DNA from: Tubiluchus corallicola | Lineage: Eukaryota; Priapulida; Priapulimorpha; Priapulimorphida; Tubiluchidae | Direction: 5' to 3' | NCBI GenBank assembly: GCA_030141605.1 | Contig: JAQGDQ010000165.1 | Span: 1 to 62,000 of the forward strand | DNA length: 62,000 bases | In this document: piece after piece, positions 46,339-58,507 of the stretch | Position numbering within the stretch: position 1 is the stretch's first letter | Layout: each line of letters starts with the position of its first letter | The notes under the pieces: model-generated | The model's database searches: none | What the model was told of the DNA's origin: nothing | The model's input: the letters and a program-made list of their open reading frames with translations, nothing else | Translations under genes and position numbers: made by a program

Positions 46339-46643
46339 AAAGCTATCGCCAGTAAGTACTACAAACAGTACTTATTGTAATCTGGAGCAAATTTAACATT
46401 AAGTCAATTGAAAACTTAAAGTTTTACGGTACATTAGGCATATATTTTTTGTTTTAAAATCTAAGTACAGCATGACGTTAAATAAAACAACTAAGAACTT
46501 TTTTAAGATTATAAAGATAGTATATAAATAAAGCTATCGCCAGTAAGTACTACAAACAGTACTTATTGTAATCTGGAGCAAATTTAACATTAAGTCAATT
46601 GAAAACTTAAAGTTTTACGGTACAGTAGGCATATATTTTTTGT
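46339..46643 (+). repeat. 114-bp direct duplication
   Basis: 46339-46452 and 46530-46643 (offset 191) are identical except about one base (ACATTAGGC versus ACAGTAGGC). Each contains its own inverted pair AGTAAGTACT...AGTACTTATT. Confidence 0.9.
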
Positions 46644-47336
46644 CAGATCAACTTAAATTAGAAACCAGAACTGTTAACTTAAACATAAAATTTCATTAAA
46701 CTTGGTGAAATTAATCCCAACAAGCTGAGCCACACAAAGCGTGGGTCCAGCATACAAACAGTGCAATGATGTAGAACAAGTTTTGCCTTTTCAAAACCCC
46801 ACTACTACTGGTAATAGTTGACGGTACACAATAACTACAATGTTTTCAAGACCTTGTACAATAAAAACAAACTTTGCGCCCACCAGAGAGCAACCGTGTA
46901 GTCAACGTCGTACTGTATTAACAATCAAAGACAAAAGTTTCAAATTTATAAAAAAAGGAGAGGTAAAAATAGTTTTTAAAAATGTCTCAGTAACCTATCG
47001 TCACACGAGTCGTGGCCTTGTCAACTCAAACCTACAGTACCTTAGCAGGCTTAGCTTGTTGCTACAAATTTGCGTAGCTCCAGGCACAAGTTATACACCG
47101 AGTTGCACGTGTATATAAAGGCCTCCAAAAGGCGTATAGACGACCTTTAAAAAACTATAAAAAAAACTTGTAAAACGTTCAGGGCTTGAAACACAATTAC
47201 TTCAAGCATTTCGTTTCTAAAATTATACAAAAGTTTCCCGTAAAATTAACAGCATTCGATTTCAGTTAGTGCAAAACTGTGCAGTGAAGTAATTAAATAT
47301 AAAATTAGGCCTATTAAACTTTACAACAACATACTG
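46644..47336. other. 3' flank of arrestin-like gene 2
   Basis: Should hold the 3' UTR of the - strand gene. The + strand ORF at 46840-47118 has no recognisable family. Confidence 0.3.
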
Positions 47337-48299
47337 TTAACTAACGCTTATGACAGTTCTGAATGGACCCACTGGCTGATTTTTGTGCTCATCTTCAGTT
47401 TTCCTGACTTCCCTGTTGGAATTTTCCGGATAGTCACCTGCCAGGTCCTGAACGAATCCCGAATCGTGGGAATGATGTGATTTTCCCGATTCCCGTCGCG
47501 TTCTTTGCATTTGGACGGGTAATTGATAATATTCGGGTGAAGAGGCTCGATCAGAGCTGATGTTACTGCTGCTACGTGACGACAGCGACATTAAATCACC
47601 TTCGTTGAGTCCTAAGCTATCTTTGCTAGCGAAAAACTTAAATTTTTCCAAGGCGCCCTGCACCCTGTTGTTTTCAGTATGCAGCAGACATGCATCTGAT
47701 TTTGACATCTCTTTTTGTCTCTTACACAAATCTTCCTTTTCATTTTCAGTGCCACTGTTTGCTGAATATGCATCGCATAATTCTGGTCTACTAAAGGGCG
47801 TAAATAAGTATGTACAGTCTTCCAAACCAAATTTAGAAGTATCTTTGGGCGGCTGTTTGATCACCTCGTGGTCGTTGAGGACGAACTCTGCCTTCGTTTG
47901 CACGCATTTCGTCCCAATTTTTTTCGGATATTTCATAAAACTTTCTACGCAGTACGAAATGCCACCCTCTTCACAGGGGGCTACGAATGAAGCTGGAATG
48001 TTCTTCGGCAGACGATATTTGAAGAAAAACGTGTGATTCCCTGGCGTGAATAGAGCCGCCCCCACTTGTTTTTTGTCGAAAACAGCGATGGTATCTCGAA
48101 ATTTAAAGAATTCCTGGCTGTAACTTTTGTTATCAGCTTGTTTAACACATACAATACCTTTCCCGTGTATGCTTACGTTTATACATTTCGCCACTATTGG
48201 TTCACCTATAATAACACACACTCCTCCTTTTAGAAGTTCTCCTGCCGAAAATTCGGATTTTTCTAACCGCAATTTAAACTCTTTCAGTCCTTTCATCAT
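47337..48299 (-). CDS. Arrestin-N-domain protein 2 (single exon)
   Basis: 320 aa, intronless; the start is at the first of two Met (MMKGLKEFKLRLEKS). The arrestin N-domain (1-150) includes FSAGELLKGGV (17-27), LFTPGNHTFFF (83-93), YRLPKNIPASF (95-105) and EEGGISYCVES. As in paralogue 1, no arrestin C domain follows; instead TPFSRPELCDAY (167-178), LMSLSSRSSSNISSDRASS (236-254) and SHDSGFVQD (277-285). Identity to paralogue 1 is high in the N-domain and in these short motifs, and low in the linkers, so the motifs are probably under selection. Likely a cytosolic adaptor; partner unknown. Lack of introns in both copies suggests an old retrocopy that later duplicated, or intron loss. Confidence 0.75.
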   Translation of the reverse strand: MMKGLKEFKLRLEKSEFSAGELLKGGVCVIIGEPIVAKCINVSIHGKGIVCVKQADNKSYSQEFFKFRDTIAVFDKKQVGAALFTPGNHTFFFKYRLPKNIPASFVAPCEEGGISYCVESFMKYPKKIGTKCVQTKAEFVLNDHEVIKQPPKDTSKFGLEDCTYLFTPFSRPELCDAYSANSGTENEKEDLCKRQKEMSKSDACLLHTENNRVQGALEKFKFFASKDSLGLNEGDLMSLSSRSSSNISSDRASSPEYYQLPVQMQRTRRESGKSHHSHDSGFVQDLAGDYPENSNREVRKTEDEHKNQPVGPFRTVISVS

Positions 48300-48460
48300 C
48301 GGTAGGAATTCTACATCTAACTGTTAGTAAATATACGAGAAAACGACGAGTTTGCTTTCTCGCTAAGTAGCATCAAGCACTTGTTCAAAAAACTTCATTT
48401 GATCATCGATGCGTGTACGCTGCATTTTCCAAGCAAACAACTCATCACCTACCACCGAAC

Positions 48461-48563
48461 TGACTCATCTGATGGATCATCTGACTTCTGAATAAGTTGC
48501 GCCGGGTGCATTTAACGGCACTAAACTTATCCGCGCCGCCATTGGGCAGCAGCAATGACGTCA
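48461..48563 (-). promoter_or_regulatory. Candidate promoter: CRE, CCAAT and AP-1 sites
   Basis: TGACGTCA (48556-48563), a - strand CCAAT next to it (about 48540-48545) and TGACTCA (48461-48467) lie 160-265 bases before the ATG. The CRE is at nearly the same distance as in paralogue 1 (about 260 versus 273). No good TATA was seen. Confidence 0.3.
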
Positions 48564-50170
48564 CTACTGGCTGAGCCAATACATACTGTGCTACAACCAG
48601 ACAGGCTGTTCCACTTATCGGGGGTTTTGCATTTTTTATATATTTATTTACACCAAATAGCAAAATACAGTCTATAATAAAAACAATATACATAAAACAC
48701 GTTGGCAAAAAACATACAAATACGATATTTACAAGAGTGTGTTAAAGACACAAAGAGATTAACTGCTTACATATGTCTATTATGTACAAAAAATTTTATA
48801 TAAGTTAACCGTATAGAAGCGACTTTTAAATAACTTAATATTTTGTGCATTTACGATGGGTGCACCATCAACATGTGCAGGCAGTGAATTCTAAATCGGT
48901 GCAACTCGATTTGAGAAAAAAATTGACTAACTGATACTTTAGCAATTCGAGCTTCAGAGAATGATTCTATTGCAAGATACACGAGTAAAATATTTGTCAA
49001 AATCAAAATCAGCCTCATCTATTGTTTGATTTGCCCACGCAGTGACTCGTTCACGTATTTTAGTATAAACGAGTAACGTCAGCATTTTACCATAACTTAT
49101 TAAGTCATCGCGTGCACACCCGAAGCGTGTTTTGGGCATTAACCCTTTCAATACGGCTTAAATACATTTCTATTTCAGCAGGTACATTCCTAAACCGATT
49201 CCAGCACGCAGGTGTGTCTCACCAATTGTTGCAAAGCGAAGTAGTAAAGACGCAGACGTGATATCACACATGTAAGCTTTTCATGCACGAAAACCGTGAA
49301 TGTTAAAATAAATATTAACTTATTACCTGCGTAATTTCACGACTTATTAGATTTTGATGTTTGATGTTATCGCGCGCCATCTATTGGCAGTTTCGAAGAC
49401 ACTTTAGTTGTTGTTGTTGTTGCTGCTGTTTTCTTCTAAGAAGCTTTCCGTTGGTCAGAGTTTTACATGAAGCCAAGTAACACACAAACAGGAAGCCAAG
49501 GAAGCTGGAGGAAAGTAAACAACACAAAAACAGCATCCGTTGCAAACAGATGTGGATGCAGTGTTTCCTTTCAAAAGGCCAAGTAAAAAGCAAATTGTTG
49601 TGCACTCAGAATTTCTCTTACAAACATCTTCGTTTCTATGATTTGAGTAGGAAATTAGTAACTCAAAGTGTTAAATATTGGAACTTTAAATTGTTCAGAA
49701 CAAAGCAAAAGTAATGCTGTCCTTTGTGAGTCTGCGACAAGGCCTGATTTATCAATGTGCCAAGTAGGTCACTGGCCTAGGACTCACGGGTTCCGGCGGC
49801 CCGCTGAAACTAATTTGTGGTGCAGCGTGTCAGCGTATAACCTTGTTTCAAGTGTAAACCGGGTATTTCATTATAATTACAATATGATCAAAACCATAAA
49901 GGTCCTCTAAGATAAGTATAGGCCTAAATTTGGGGTCACACTTATGAGTTGGGCACACAAGTAGGAATACCCGGCCCTTGTCTACGAGGAAATGTAGAAT
50001 TTGAAATTGGATTTACATTCTATATAAAACACTAGTTAAAAAGTACAAAATAAAAGAAGTACCACCATACAAAAATTAGAAAAACACAATACTACATACA
50101 GCACGTACAGACATCCCTCCCAAATTTCATTCGCATCTACGTTACGTACAACAAAGTATCAATAATTTAT
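48564..50170. other. No gene recognised
   Basis: AT-rich with a short (GTT/GCT)n at 49408-49430. A - strand ORF at 49151-48954 is not identifiable. Confidence 0.3.
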
Positions 50171-50177
50171 TATACTG

Positions 50178-50300
50178 CATTGTGTTGTGTTGTGCTGTGC
50201 TGTGCTGTGCTGTGCTGTGCCATATATATTGCGTTGTATCGTACCGTATCATATCGTACCGTATCGTATCGTGCTGTGCTTGATTGTGTTGTATTGTTGT
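50178..50300. repeat. Pentanucleotide TGTGC / TATCG repeat
   Basis: (TGTGC)n followed by (CGTAT)n-type units. Confidence 0.85.
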
Positions 50301-52180
50301 TTATCATAATGATTATAGAGAATTATTTGCATCTACGTGAGCAAAACTATGCCTATTTTGTATATGAGCTACATCATTGAAAATTTCAGTAGAGCAAGAA
50401 AATGAACTAAATTTTGTAGGTCAATTGATCATTTAGATCTTTAGTATAATGTCCATAATAGAATTTTTTTTACAATTTTTACAAAAGCTTCAATGAAAGA
50501 TTTCCTTTTTAGCATGTAAATATTGGAAATAGCGCCATCTGCCAGTTCTCTCCAGAAGTTTAGTTTCTTTTCTTGGTTAACAAAATCACAGCGTAGTAAT
50601 GAACGTTTAAATGTTTGTTGCTCCAACATGCCAAAGACACAAATTATTTACACTATTCAATCCTAGACAAAATGTGACGAATGTGTTTCAGTAGGTGTGC
50701 CATCCTCGTTCCATGCTTCTGATCTCAAACACACTCGGTGTTGATAGATGCACGACTTGTGGTCTTCTGTTGGCTGTTGCCTGGCAATCTTAAGGGCCCA
50801 TAAGGTTGGAGGGCCTCAAGCTTTCGTAAAATTTGGTAAAAAATCACGAGCTAATTTGGTTTGCAATAAATAGTAAAAGAGCGGCATTTCTTAAAGAACA
50901 TTCTTATTGACAAACAAAAGATGGCTATTCTAGTTTACTTAAAGAACCAGCAATAAATTTGCTTCAAGAGGTCTAAATGACGCTAAAATATATCACAAGT
51001 AAAAAATATTCAAGTTAAGAGGGTGGCTCCGTCTGAGAGAGGCCCCATAATTTCATTAGCCTAGCCCAACAGCTTATAAACGATTGTGACTCATAATCGG
51101 ACCCTGCGTATGACACAAATTTAATGGCGACCTGGTTGCGTTTTTCTCATCCAAAACCTTTAGCACCATCAGGTAGTGCAAAAACCTCGAGGCTTGTACA
51201 CTAAATACAGAGTTATTTATTGATTTACAGACGTCTCGTGTGTCGAAGACGCTAGGTTCTCGGAAAAATAATTGGTTCTTTTTTATTTGTGTGTCTGAAA
51301 GGATAGGTAGAGCTGGAAGCTGGAATAATGACTTTGTCATTCACTAAAAGTTTGTAGGTCGAAATAGGCTCAGTTAAATGTGAAATGTTGAATCTGTAAG
51401 TTTGTCGATTACTTGTATGCTAAAAACTGCAAATTGAGAAAAAGAATCAAGATTAAATTGTTATTATTTACATGACTAATATTTAGTTTTGCAGTACATT
51501 ACAAACGATTATATATTAGTTTGCAATACATTACAAACGATTACAATACAAACATACAATGATGATGATGATTAAGCTACATAATGCGGTGTTAGTAAAT
51601 TTCTCATTTACGTACTTAAATCACAAACTTAATTGAGGAATGCCTAGGCACCTAAATTCTAAAAATCTGTTTAACATTATATTAACGTTAAGTTTCTAAC
51701 ACATATTAGTACGCAAAAAACACATGACATTGATCAAATGATAGTGAAGCAAAAATTGGTCATGCACCCAACACGAAATCTAGTAAGTGTATGACAAGTA
51801 ATTAAGGCTAGAACAAGTTTTTATAACCAACGTATTCAAAACTACAGCTTAACAAGTTATGTAAACGCTAATTCAAACTGATTCGTACAGTACATTCAGG
51901 TTTGCTCCTGCTGTAGTGTTCAAACTAGAGACGTGCACTGATGCGTCGTAAAAGAAGAAGAAATTTAGACAATCTCTGTTCAATACCGACATCTTGTATG
52001 ACTTGTTAAATTTTACTGCACAAGTTCTTAAAAAATGCCAATACAATAAACTTTAAATTGAATTTTTTTATCACTTTAAATTACTATTTTGTTCTGCTAA
52101 ATAAAATAGACGCTGTATAATAAACACCCGAACTATGGCTTTTCTTTTTCCTGTACAACTATAATAAGACATTAAGCTTA
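50301..52180. other. No gene recognised
   Basis: Small duplicated phrase ATTACAAACGATTA at 51500-51545. A - strand 88-codon ORF (51340-51074) has no family match. Confidence 0.3.
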
Positions 52181-52181
52181 A

Positions 52182-52210
52182 CCCCCCCCCGACCCCGACC
52201 CCCACCCCGT
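52182..52210 (-). repeat. C-rich tract (G-quadruplex-capable on the - strand)
   Basis: Runs CCCCCCCCC, CCCC, CCCCC and CCCC occur within 29 bases, so the - strand has four close G-runs. Confidence 0.6.
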
Positions 52211-53085
52211 TCACCACCCCTTTATTGGCCAGTCGGCTATTATCCATAGGCGTACGGGAGGAAATCTCACAAGGAGGGCAGAAAGAATTTGTGAAAGCCG
52301 TGTACATATATACTTGTATAGAATATAGACTGACAAAAGTGTCTAAACGAAACATTTATAGGGCTACTCAGGGCAAGATTTAGATGAAGAGAGGCACTCA
52401 ACTTGTGTATGCATCGCCAAGATGGGAGTGTTTTTTAAACAAAGCTTACAGCCGAGGGTAATGACAGATGTTTAATGAAGTTATGCAATTTGCAACTCTT
52501 TCTAATCGGAATTCCTATTCCAAATGATGCAACGGCATTGTTAAATACTGCAGTGAATGCAGACATGTGTAAATTTAATGTTAAAATAAAGACTGTGAAC
52601 ATTTTTTTGCAAAACTGAACTTTACAAATATTTTCATTTTTCAAGCAGAAATTAGCAGAATTTTTTTAAAAAATGAAACTGTAAGTTTACTTTTGCATTC
52701 TTTAAAGCCCCTGAGCTTACAAATTTTATTCTTGTGCATTTTAAGCATTCTTTTGTATTTAATATTAAATTTGGAAATTTTATATACAATTATTTGTCCT
52801 AGAAAAGAATAGTTTTGCCCTGAAAAAGTAAAATTCATTTACCTTCGGAGGGCAACCGCCCCTTAACCCCGTCTGTTTTGCTTTCCATGAATCAACTCAA
52901 CATCGAAGAAGCCATTCGAAGGTACATTCCTCACGTGATTGGATTTCATACAAAAAGACCTCAATGGAACATCTCTAATTGTGAAAGATCTTTCATTGCA
53001 GAGAGTAGCAAAAGAACATACCGATTGACGAGAGAAGCGGGACGGTGTAATATTATTGGACGATTGATACACGTCACGTGATCAT
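52211..53085. other. No gene supported
   Basis: Overlapping ORFs on both strands at 52863-53081 have no recognisable domain; the rest is AT-rich. Confidence 0.3.
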
Positions 53086-53360
53086 AAATAATAATCTTTA
53101 TTTAAAGTAGGTTTTTAGATAAACGATTAACATAAGCTCAAAGAGCTTTCAACCGACTGTAAATGATAATTCTACGACTACATAACAGAGACTCTTATTA
53201 CCCCACTTTTGCACTAAATACCGTGCGCCAGGCAGGGCAACAACAGGTACCATTTTTAAAGTCTTTGGTATGACTCGGCTGCAGCATCGAACTCACGACC
53301 TTCCGGACGGAAAGCGGACGGCAGACTATACTCTCTGGTGTAATGATATTAGTTACTTTA
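53086..53360 (-). mobile_element. tRNA-derived SINE, reverse orientation
   Basis: On the - strand the head is CGTCCGCTTTCCGTC, then GGAAGGTCGTGAGTTCGAT (B box). A core with AAAAATGGTACCTGTTGTTG and CCCTGCCTGGC follows, then CTTTAAATAAAGATTATTATT as tail. The 58.2 kb copy matches throughout. Confidence 0.7.
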
Positions 53361-54044
53361 GCCCGTCATTCCCCTGATATGGATTTTTAATATTATGAAC
53401 CACCCGTAGATTTCTAAGACTAGGAAGTCCCGCAAAACAGTTAATGTTTGAAGGTCGGACAAGCCAGGTTCCTACTTATAACTTCCTAGCTATACGTCGT
53501 AGAATGGAATTAGAAACCTCTTTGGTGCCGGATCGTGTGAACACGGCTTTACCTGGACAGACTAGATTCAGATAAGAACGTGCGTGCTGGCACGTTGATT
53601 AATATCTTTGCCGAGGCATCAACCTCACTAAAGCGGATTCTCTAATTATACCTTTATTATTCAACTCGGAAGCACAAATGATGCATAAGCATGCCTGCTG
53701 CAATCTAAGCGTAAGATATTAAAATCAATCTTCTGCATTTTTATTATAAGCTTTCCTACTACATGGTTCAGTGACCGTTACTAAACGATCAGGCTGCTAA
53801 TAGATTGTACCGTCTTGCTTGTTTTCCAATAATCCTCGCTCGTGAAGCGAGCCGTGATTGCGATGCTGTTATTATGGTTTCAGTTTTGCAGAAAAAGTAA
53901 TTTTACGAAAAGGCTTTATCAAACCGCGAAGAGTTTCAAAATTACTTTAACAGTAAGTAACTTTCACAACTCGTTTGGACCTTTGGGTAATAACAGACCC
54001 GGGAAAGGGCAACTCTCCCCCACCCACATTTGTGGACACACAAA
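53361..54044. other. No gene supported
   Basis: The segment at 53841-53880 weakly resembles exon 1 of the cytokine-like genes at the signal-peptide start, but has GTG for ATG and no partner exons. Confidence 0.25.
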
Positions 54045-54180
54045 TGTTGAAGGAAAATCGGACCCAATTTTAAAGTACACCCTAAAACGATCTACCCTGT
54101 AAAATATTGATAGAAAACGTACTAATTGTTAAGAATGACTTACGTGAAAGAATTATTACCACAGAATGGTAATTTTGCGT
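54045..54180 (-). mobile_element. TTAA MITE family A, fragment
   Basis: TTGAAGGAAAATCGGACCCA, the AATATTGATAGAAAACGTACT region and GACTTACGTGAAAGAATTATTACC match family A end segments (compare 14441-14500). Confidence 0.45.
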
Positions 54181-54821
54181 TTAAATTCAATTCAATTCAA
54201 GTTTATCTATTGCATCATGCAATTCAATAGAAGGTTTTCTTAAATATGTTTAGGTCGTCATAGAAAATAAACAGAAAGAGGCGAGAAGGTGAAAGGTCCT
54301 CAGGTCACTTGGCAACACCCCTTAGCAATCACTAAGTTCGATGAATGTTTGGAGAGAGACATATTGCTTTTTTATAAAAAGGTACATTTGCTCACATGGG
54401 AATTCAATTATTCAAGTATCAGTATGAATTATCAATTTATGAACTAAGTAATGGTAGCAAAGCTTGTAGTAACAAAACATTAAGGGATTTATGAATGGCT
54501 GACTCTAAGATTTCAAGATTATGTTTTTCAGTGTGCAGCCTGCACCTCAACTTCAACATGGATTATCTCAGCTTAGAAATAACATAGAGTGATGAGTTTG
54601 GTACCAAAATGATCCCTTATGAAATGGACATTCGGGATATGTGAATAACTAGAAAAGCTTGATTGCCGACTTATGGACGATTTTGCTATGCATTTATGGT
54701 TTTTGATTTTAGCACATTAACGAACCTCAAGCAATTTTTCATTTTATTTGCTTTCAGTTGGTTGTGTAGTAAACAGACCTTCTCTTTGCTGTGTCGCTGT
54801 TTTGCGTGTGATCATCTACAA

Positions 54822-54882
54822 TGTCTCTTACTGCTAGGAAGTTGTCTTTTGGAAATACGCCAATGAGAACAGCTACTAAGTG
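54822..54882 (+). CDS. Weak candidate first coding exon
   Basis: ATG followed by SLTARKLSFGNTPMRTAT and a strong AA|GTGAGT donor. A TTGCTTTCAG acceptor lies about 55 bases upstream. It would be phase 2; the next exon on the same strand (54944) is not compatible in frame, whereas a small open segment at about 55574-55653 is. No family recognised. Confidence 0.15.
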
Positions 54883-54943
54883 AGTAATAGTTATCAATGG
54901 CACAAATAATTATCTACATACTAAAAAAACTTGTTTATTTTAG

Positions 54944-55099
54944 GAATGGCTGTGTAAAGCAATAAAAATCGTCAGCGTCTATTCCATGATGGCGTCCATC
55001 TTCTGGACCTTTGTCGAGGGTCTCTTCTTGCATAATCGCATTGCTGTCGCTGTTTTCCAGACAGAGGCGCCCTTTCTTCTCTTTTACTTCATTGGTTGG
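54944..55099 (+). CDS. Class B (secretin-family) GPCR, TM3 exon
   Basis: Acceptor TTTATTTTAG|GAA. 52 codons in phase 0 read EWLCKAIKIVSVYSMM, then ASIFWTFVEGLFLHN, then FQTEAPFLLFYFIGW, ending before GTCAAT. These match the family signature of class B GPCRs: the ECL1/TM3 Cys (LCK), Y, F-W-x-F-V-E-G-L-x-L-H of TM3, and the F-x-x-I-G-W at the start of TM4, where many family members also have an intron. The hormone-type peptide receptor would signal through G proteins at the plasma membrane. No exons for TM1-2 or TM4-7 were found in the window, so introns may be long or this is a stray exon. The donor is weak; another GT at 55127 is possible. Confidence 0.55.
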
Positions 55100-55259
55100 G
55101 TCAATTTCAAAGCAATAATTCATAATGTAATGAAGTAATAATTAAAAAAACTAAAAAATGCAGCAAAACATAAAAGCTGTTAAAGATATGGCAGTCAGCA
55201 AAAGTGTGATAAGGCAGAAAGTTCGTGAGTTACCGTACTGCAAAATAAGTACGCAAAGT

Positions 55260-55348
55260 AAGCAGCAACAGCAGCAACTACAACAACAGCAACAACAGTA
55301 GCAGCAGTAGCAGTAGCAGCAGCAGCAGCAGCAACAACAGCAACAACA

Positions 55349-55384
<36 letters not shown>

Positions 55385-55435
55385 GCAACAACAACAACAA
55401 CAGCAACAACAACATCAACTACTACGATCTTTCGT
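55260..55435. repeat. (CAA/CAG)n trinucleotide repeat
   Basis: About 170 bases of mixed AACAGC, AGCAGC and AACAAC triplets. Confidence 0.9.
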
Positions 55436-55653
55436 ACTATCACTACAACCCGCCAGGGCATGAACACGACATTCAACTACTACCATTCAGTATCGTTACC
55501 ACTAAGCATCATTACGACTCCACTGCTTACTATGGTGACACTACCGCCACAAAAAGCAGTAACGATTAACTGCAGGAAAACATGGGACATTAAAATTCAA
55601 ATCGCGAAAGCCTTTAGGCAACTCAGCAGTCTACTTATGCGTAAATTACAGCA

Positions 55654-58214
55654 GGTACTTTCACTAAATATTCTTTTGACTAAATAAACCCTGAACTTGG
55701 AACACCAGATTATTATCAAATGATCAGGCAAATAATAACTATTATGACTGCATGAGGCGTGCTTGCTGTCAGCACAAGAACTTGTTAGTGGTCACTCCGC
55801 ATCATATCTTGTACTTTCAATAGCAAGGCCACCCGCTTGTATGACAAGTTGTGGTAACAATCTGGCTGTTTATGGCTGTAAAATTCAAGTGTGTGTTGTA
55901 GCAATGCATGGTCAAGGTTTTCCTTTCTTACTTCCGTGACCACATTATCTCAAGGGTCAGTGTTGATTATGTTCAACTGACAGAATGCATTAATACAAGA
56001 GGTTTTTAATGGGTCTGGGCCATGCATATACAACTGGTATACATATTGTATTAGCTTGAAAAAGAATTAGACATATCAATATCGCGAACATCAAAGAATT
56101 TCCCAGAAATGAGAAATTTTACCATTTATTTGAAACGCATAATATAATTCTATAACTAATTACATATTCATTTGAAGAACAAAATTGTAAATTTCTGGAA
56201 ACCACTGAAAACTTAGGGTACAACTACTGCATCACTGTAGCAACAACAGATAAACAATTGAAAAGTACTAAAAAAATCTGTTCTCGGGTACTAACTATAA
56301 TTCTTAAAGCAGATACGTCTGGAACACACTTATTGGGTAGATTATGAAACGATCAAATAGAATTTGTTTAACTGTTTTTTTTTCAATTTACTTAAATTAA
56401 ACATTTTAATTCGTCAGGAATGTTCAACCAGTATTTTACAGCATTATGTTTAGTTGTTTGATGAAAAATATTATTCGAGTGCCGTGGCATAAAATAATTA
56501 ATAGATGCTAGTCTGGTACAGTAATCATGAGTATGGTGAACTGGAGGAAAATTTTTAACATAGAGGCTTATCTACTGAAACTAAATGAGCTTGTTTGCTG
56601 TAGTGTGAGGAAAAACAATTTATACGATTAGCAAATGTGAAAGGGCCAGCTACTGTAAGATTCAATACAATTTTATTTATAGTAGCAACAATAGTTTCAG
56701 TTTAGAACCGTTATGTAACTGAAGAAAGACCTAAAACAATCTTTATTAATATTATCACAAAAAATAATCAAATGGCCTAAAAAGGCTCCAGAAATAGCGA
56801 AGTCGGGTTTTAATCTGGAACTGATTTCACTATTCCTGTAGCGAGTTTCGGTCTTTCGAAATTTTTTGTGATAATTTTACTAAAAGTTATTTTCGCTTTA
56901 TTTTCAGTTTAAAAATGGTTGGAAATTAAAACAATCATCACTGTTGTAAATAAAAGCGCATTGATTAATAAATGTCTTATTAAGAATTGCCTTTTTATCG
57001 ATTTCCGCTCTCTGCAAGACACGTTCTGACATTCAACAAAAGGGACATTGTGCATTACTTTGTGAGAGCAGCCTAACATTTTTTTCAGTTTTGTAGGTAG
57101 TGCTGCCAAGGTTAGAATACAGGCTTTGTGGCTAGCTCGTACCTTTGTGTTTTATTCTTTGCCAAATTTTTCTTTTAGGCAGTGCTAGGAAGTGCGGAGC
57201 CCAATTAGAAAATTGTTATTGGGGCCCTCTACCCTTCGGAAGCTGAAGACTTTATCTTTTATGCCACATGTAGTATGCCAGTTTTTGCCAAAAGCGTTGA
57301 GAGTTTGAGATTCAAGTAGTAGTCACAATGATGTATAAAAATTGAAAAGTAATTATTATTAGTAATTTATTACAATTAAAGATAGCTACTGGCATACTGT
57401 TTGTGCATACATCTTCTAAAATCTTTATTTTTCAGGCATTTTTACCCAAGAAATTTTTCAAAATCATTTCAAACTTAGTGCTTTTGTAATGTCATTTTCT
57501 ATACATAGCATCGCCAAATTTTTTTTAGTCGCTCTTGTGAAATTGTTGACCGGTCTCTCTTGTGAAATTGTTGACAGGTATGTTTCAATCTGTGTTTTTG
57601 GGTTTGAGTATTGTCCACAAATTGGTAAAATTAAAATCTAGTGATGATCTAACTAATGCGTCGCCAGTTGTTTTACTTTAAAATGCCGACGATAAACTGA
57701 AATTTAAAATAAATAAACTAACGATCAGCATCCTCCGCTCGAGTTTGTGCGCGGGGCTCAGTTTGAACAAATCTGTGTAATTGGCTTAAAAACCGGCTCT
57801 GCGTTTAGGAACGCTTGAGAGAGAATTAATGTAGTGCCAGTGAGAGGGAATTAACGAAAGGGAAAGACAGTTTCCTCTTTTACAGTAGCATGCCATTCAA
57901 GCGAACACTCAGTAGCACTTGCTGCAGCCTCCCATCATGTTTTATTCGCTGAATTGTATTACAGTTTATTTGTAAGTCTGTACATATTAAAATTTGTATA
58001 CAACTTCGAATGTATATACTGTAGACATATTCTATTTTACTTAAATTTGTAGCCTACACACAAAAATTGAAAAATTATCTCTAAATTATTAAAGACTTAT
58101 AAAAGCTTTGTTTATCAATTAGCTTGCTACTACTAAGCTAATTAGAAAAAACCCTTTTTGCAATTACTGACACAAAATTCAAACACTATATCATAATCGG
58201 TTTGTGCTAAATCT
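55654..58214. other. No gene supported
   Basis: AT-rich, with scattered repeat-like phrases (CTCTTGTGAAATTGTTGAC twice at 57532-57575). A - strand ORF at 57109-56909 was considered and left unassigned. Confidence 0.3.
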
Positions 58215-58507
58215 GAACCGTTGAAATGTGGGCTCCATAAATTGAAAAATAAAGATATAACGTGTCCGCTTTTCGTCTGAAAGGTCGTGAGTTCGATACA
58301 GCGACGTATAACAGTGTAAAACAAAAACGTTAAAAATGGTACCTATTGTTGCCCTGTCTGGGCGAGTGATATTTAGGGTAAAAATGGGGTAATAATAGTC
58401 TCTGTTATGTATTGTAGATTGTTATTTACAGTCGGCAAAAATCTCTTTGAGGTTATGTTAATTCTTCATCCAAAAAGCCAACTTTAAATAAAGGTTATTA
58501 TTATTCT
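58215..58507 (+). mobile_element. tRNA-derived SINE
   Basis: Head GTCCGCTTTTCGTCTGAAAG and GGTCGTGAGTTCGAT (B box), core AAAAATGGTACCTATTGTTG, CCCTGTCTGGGCG, GGGGTAATAATAGTCTCTG, and tail CTTTAAATAAAGGTTATTATT. Same family as 53086-53360, opposite orientation. Confidence 0.7.

Noticed and set aside
53841-53965. Possible third cytokine-like exon 1
   Set aside because: Similarity to the signal-peptide start is weak, the start codon is GTG, and no matching exons 2-3 follow.
54740-54866. Possible TM2 exon of the GPCR (DHLQCLLLLGSCLL text)
   Set aside because: Spacing of Cys, Arg and His does not fit the class B TM1-TM2 pattern, a TGA closes the frame before the donor, and the phase does not join the TM3 exon.
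54935-55123. 62-codon - strand ORF
   Set aside because: Antisense shadow of the class B GPCR exon on the + strand, which has a clear family signature and splice acceptor.
56909-57109. - strand ORF with a Penelope/GIY-YIG-like look (VPFVECQNV...KSIKRQF)
   Set aside because: Too short and lacking the YIGxT core; cannot be separated from chance.
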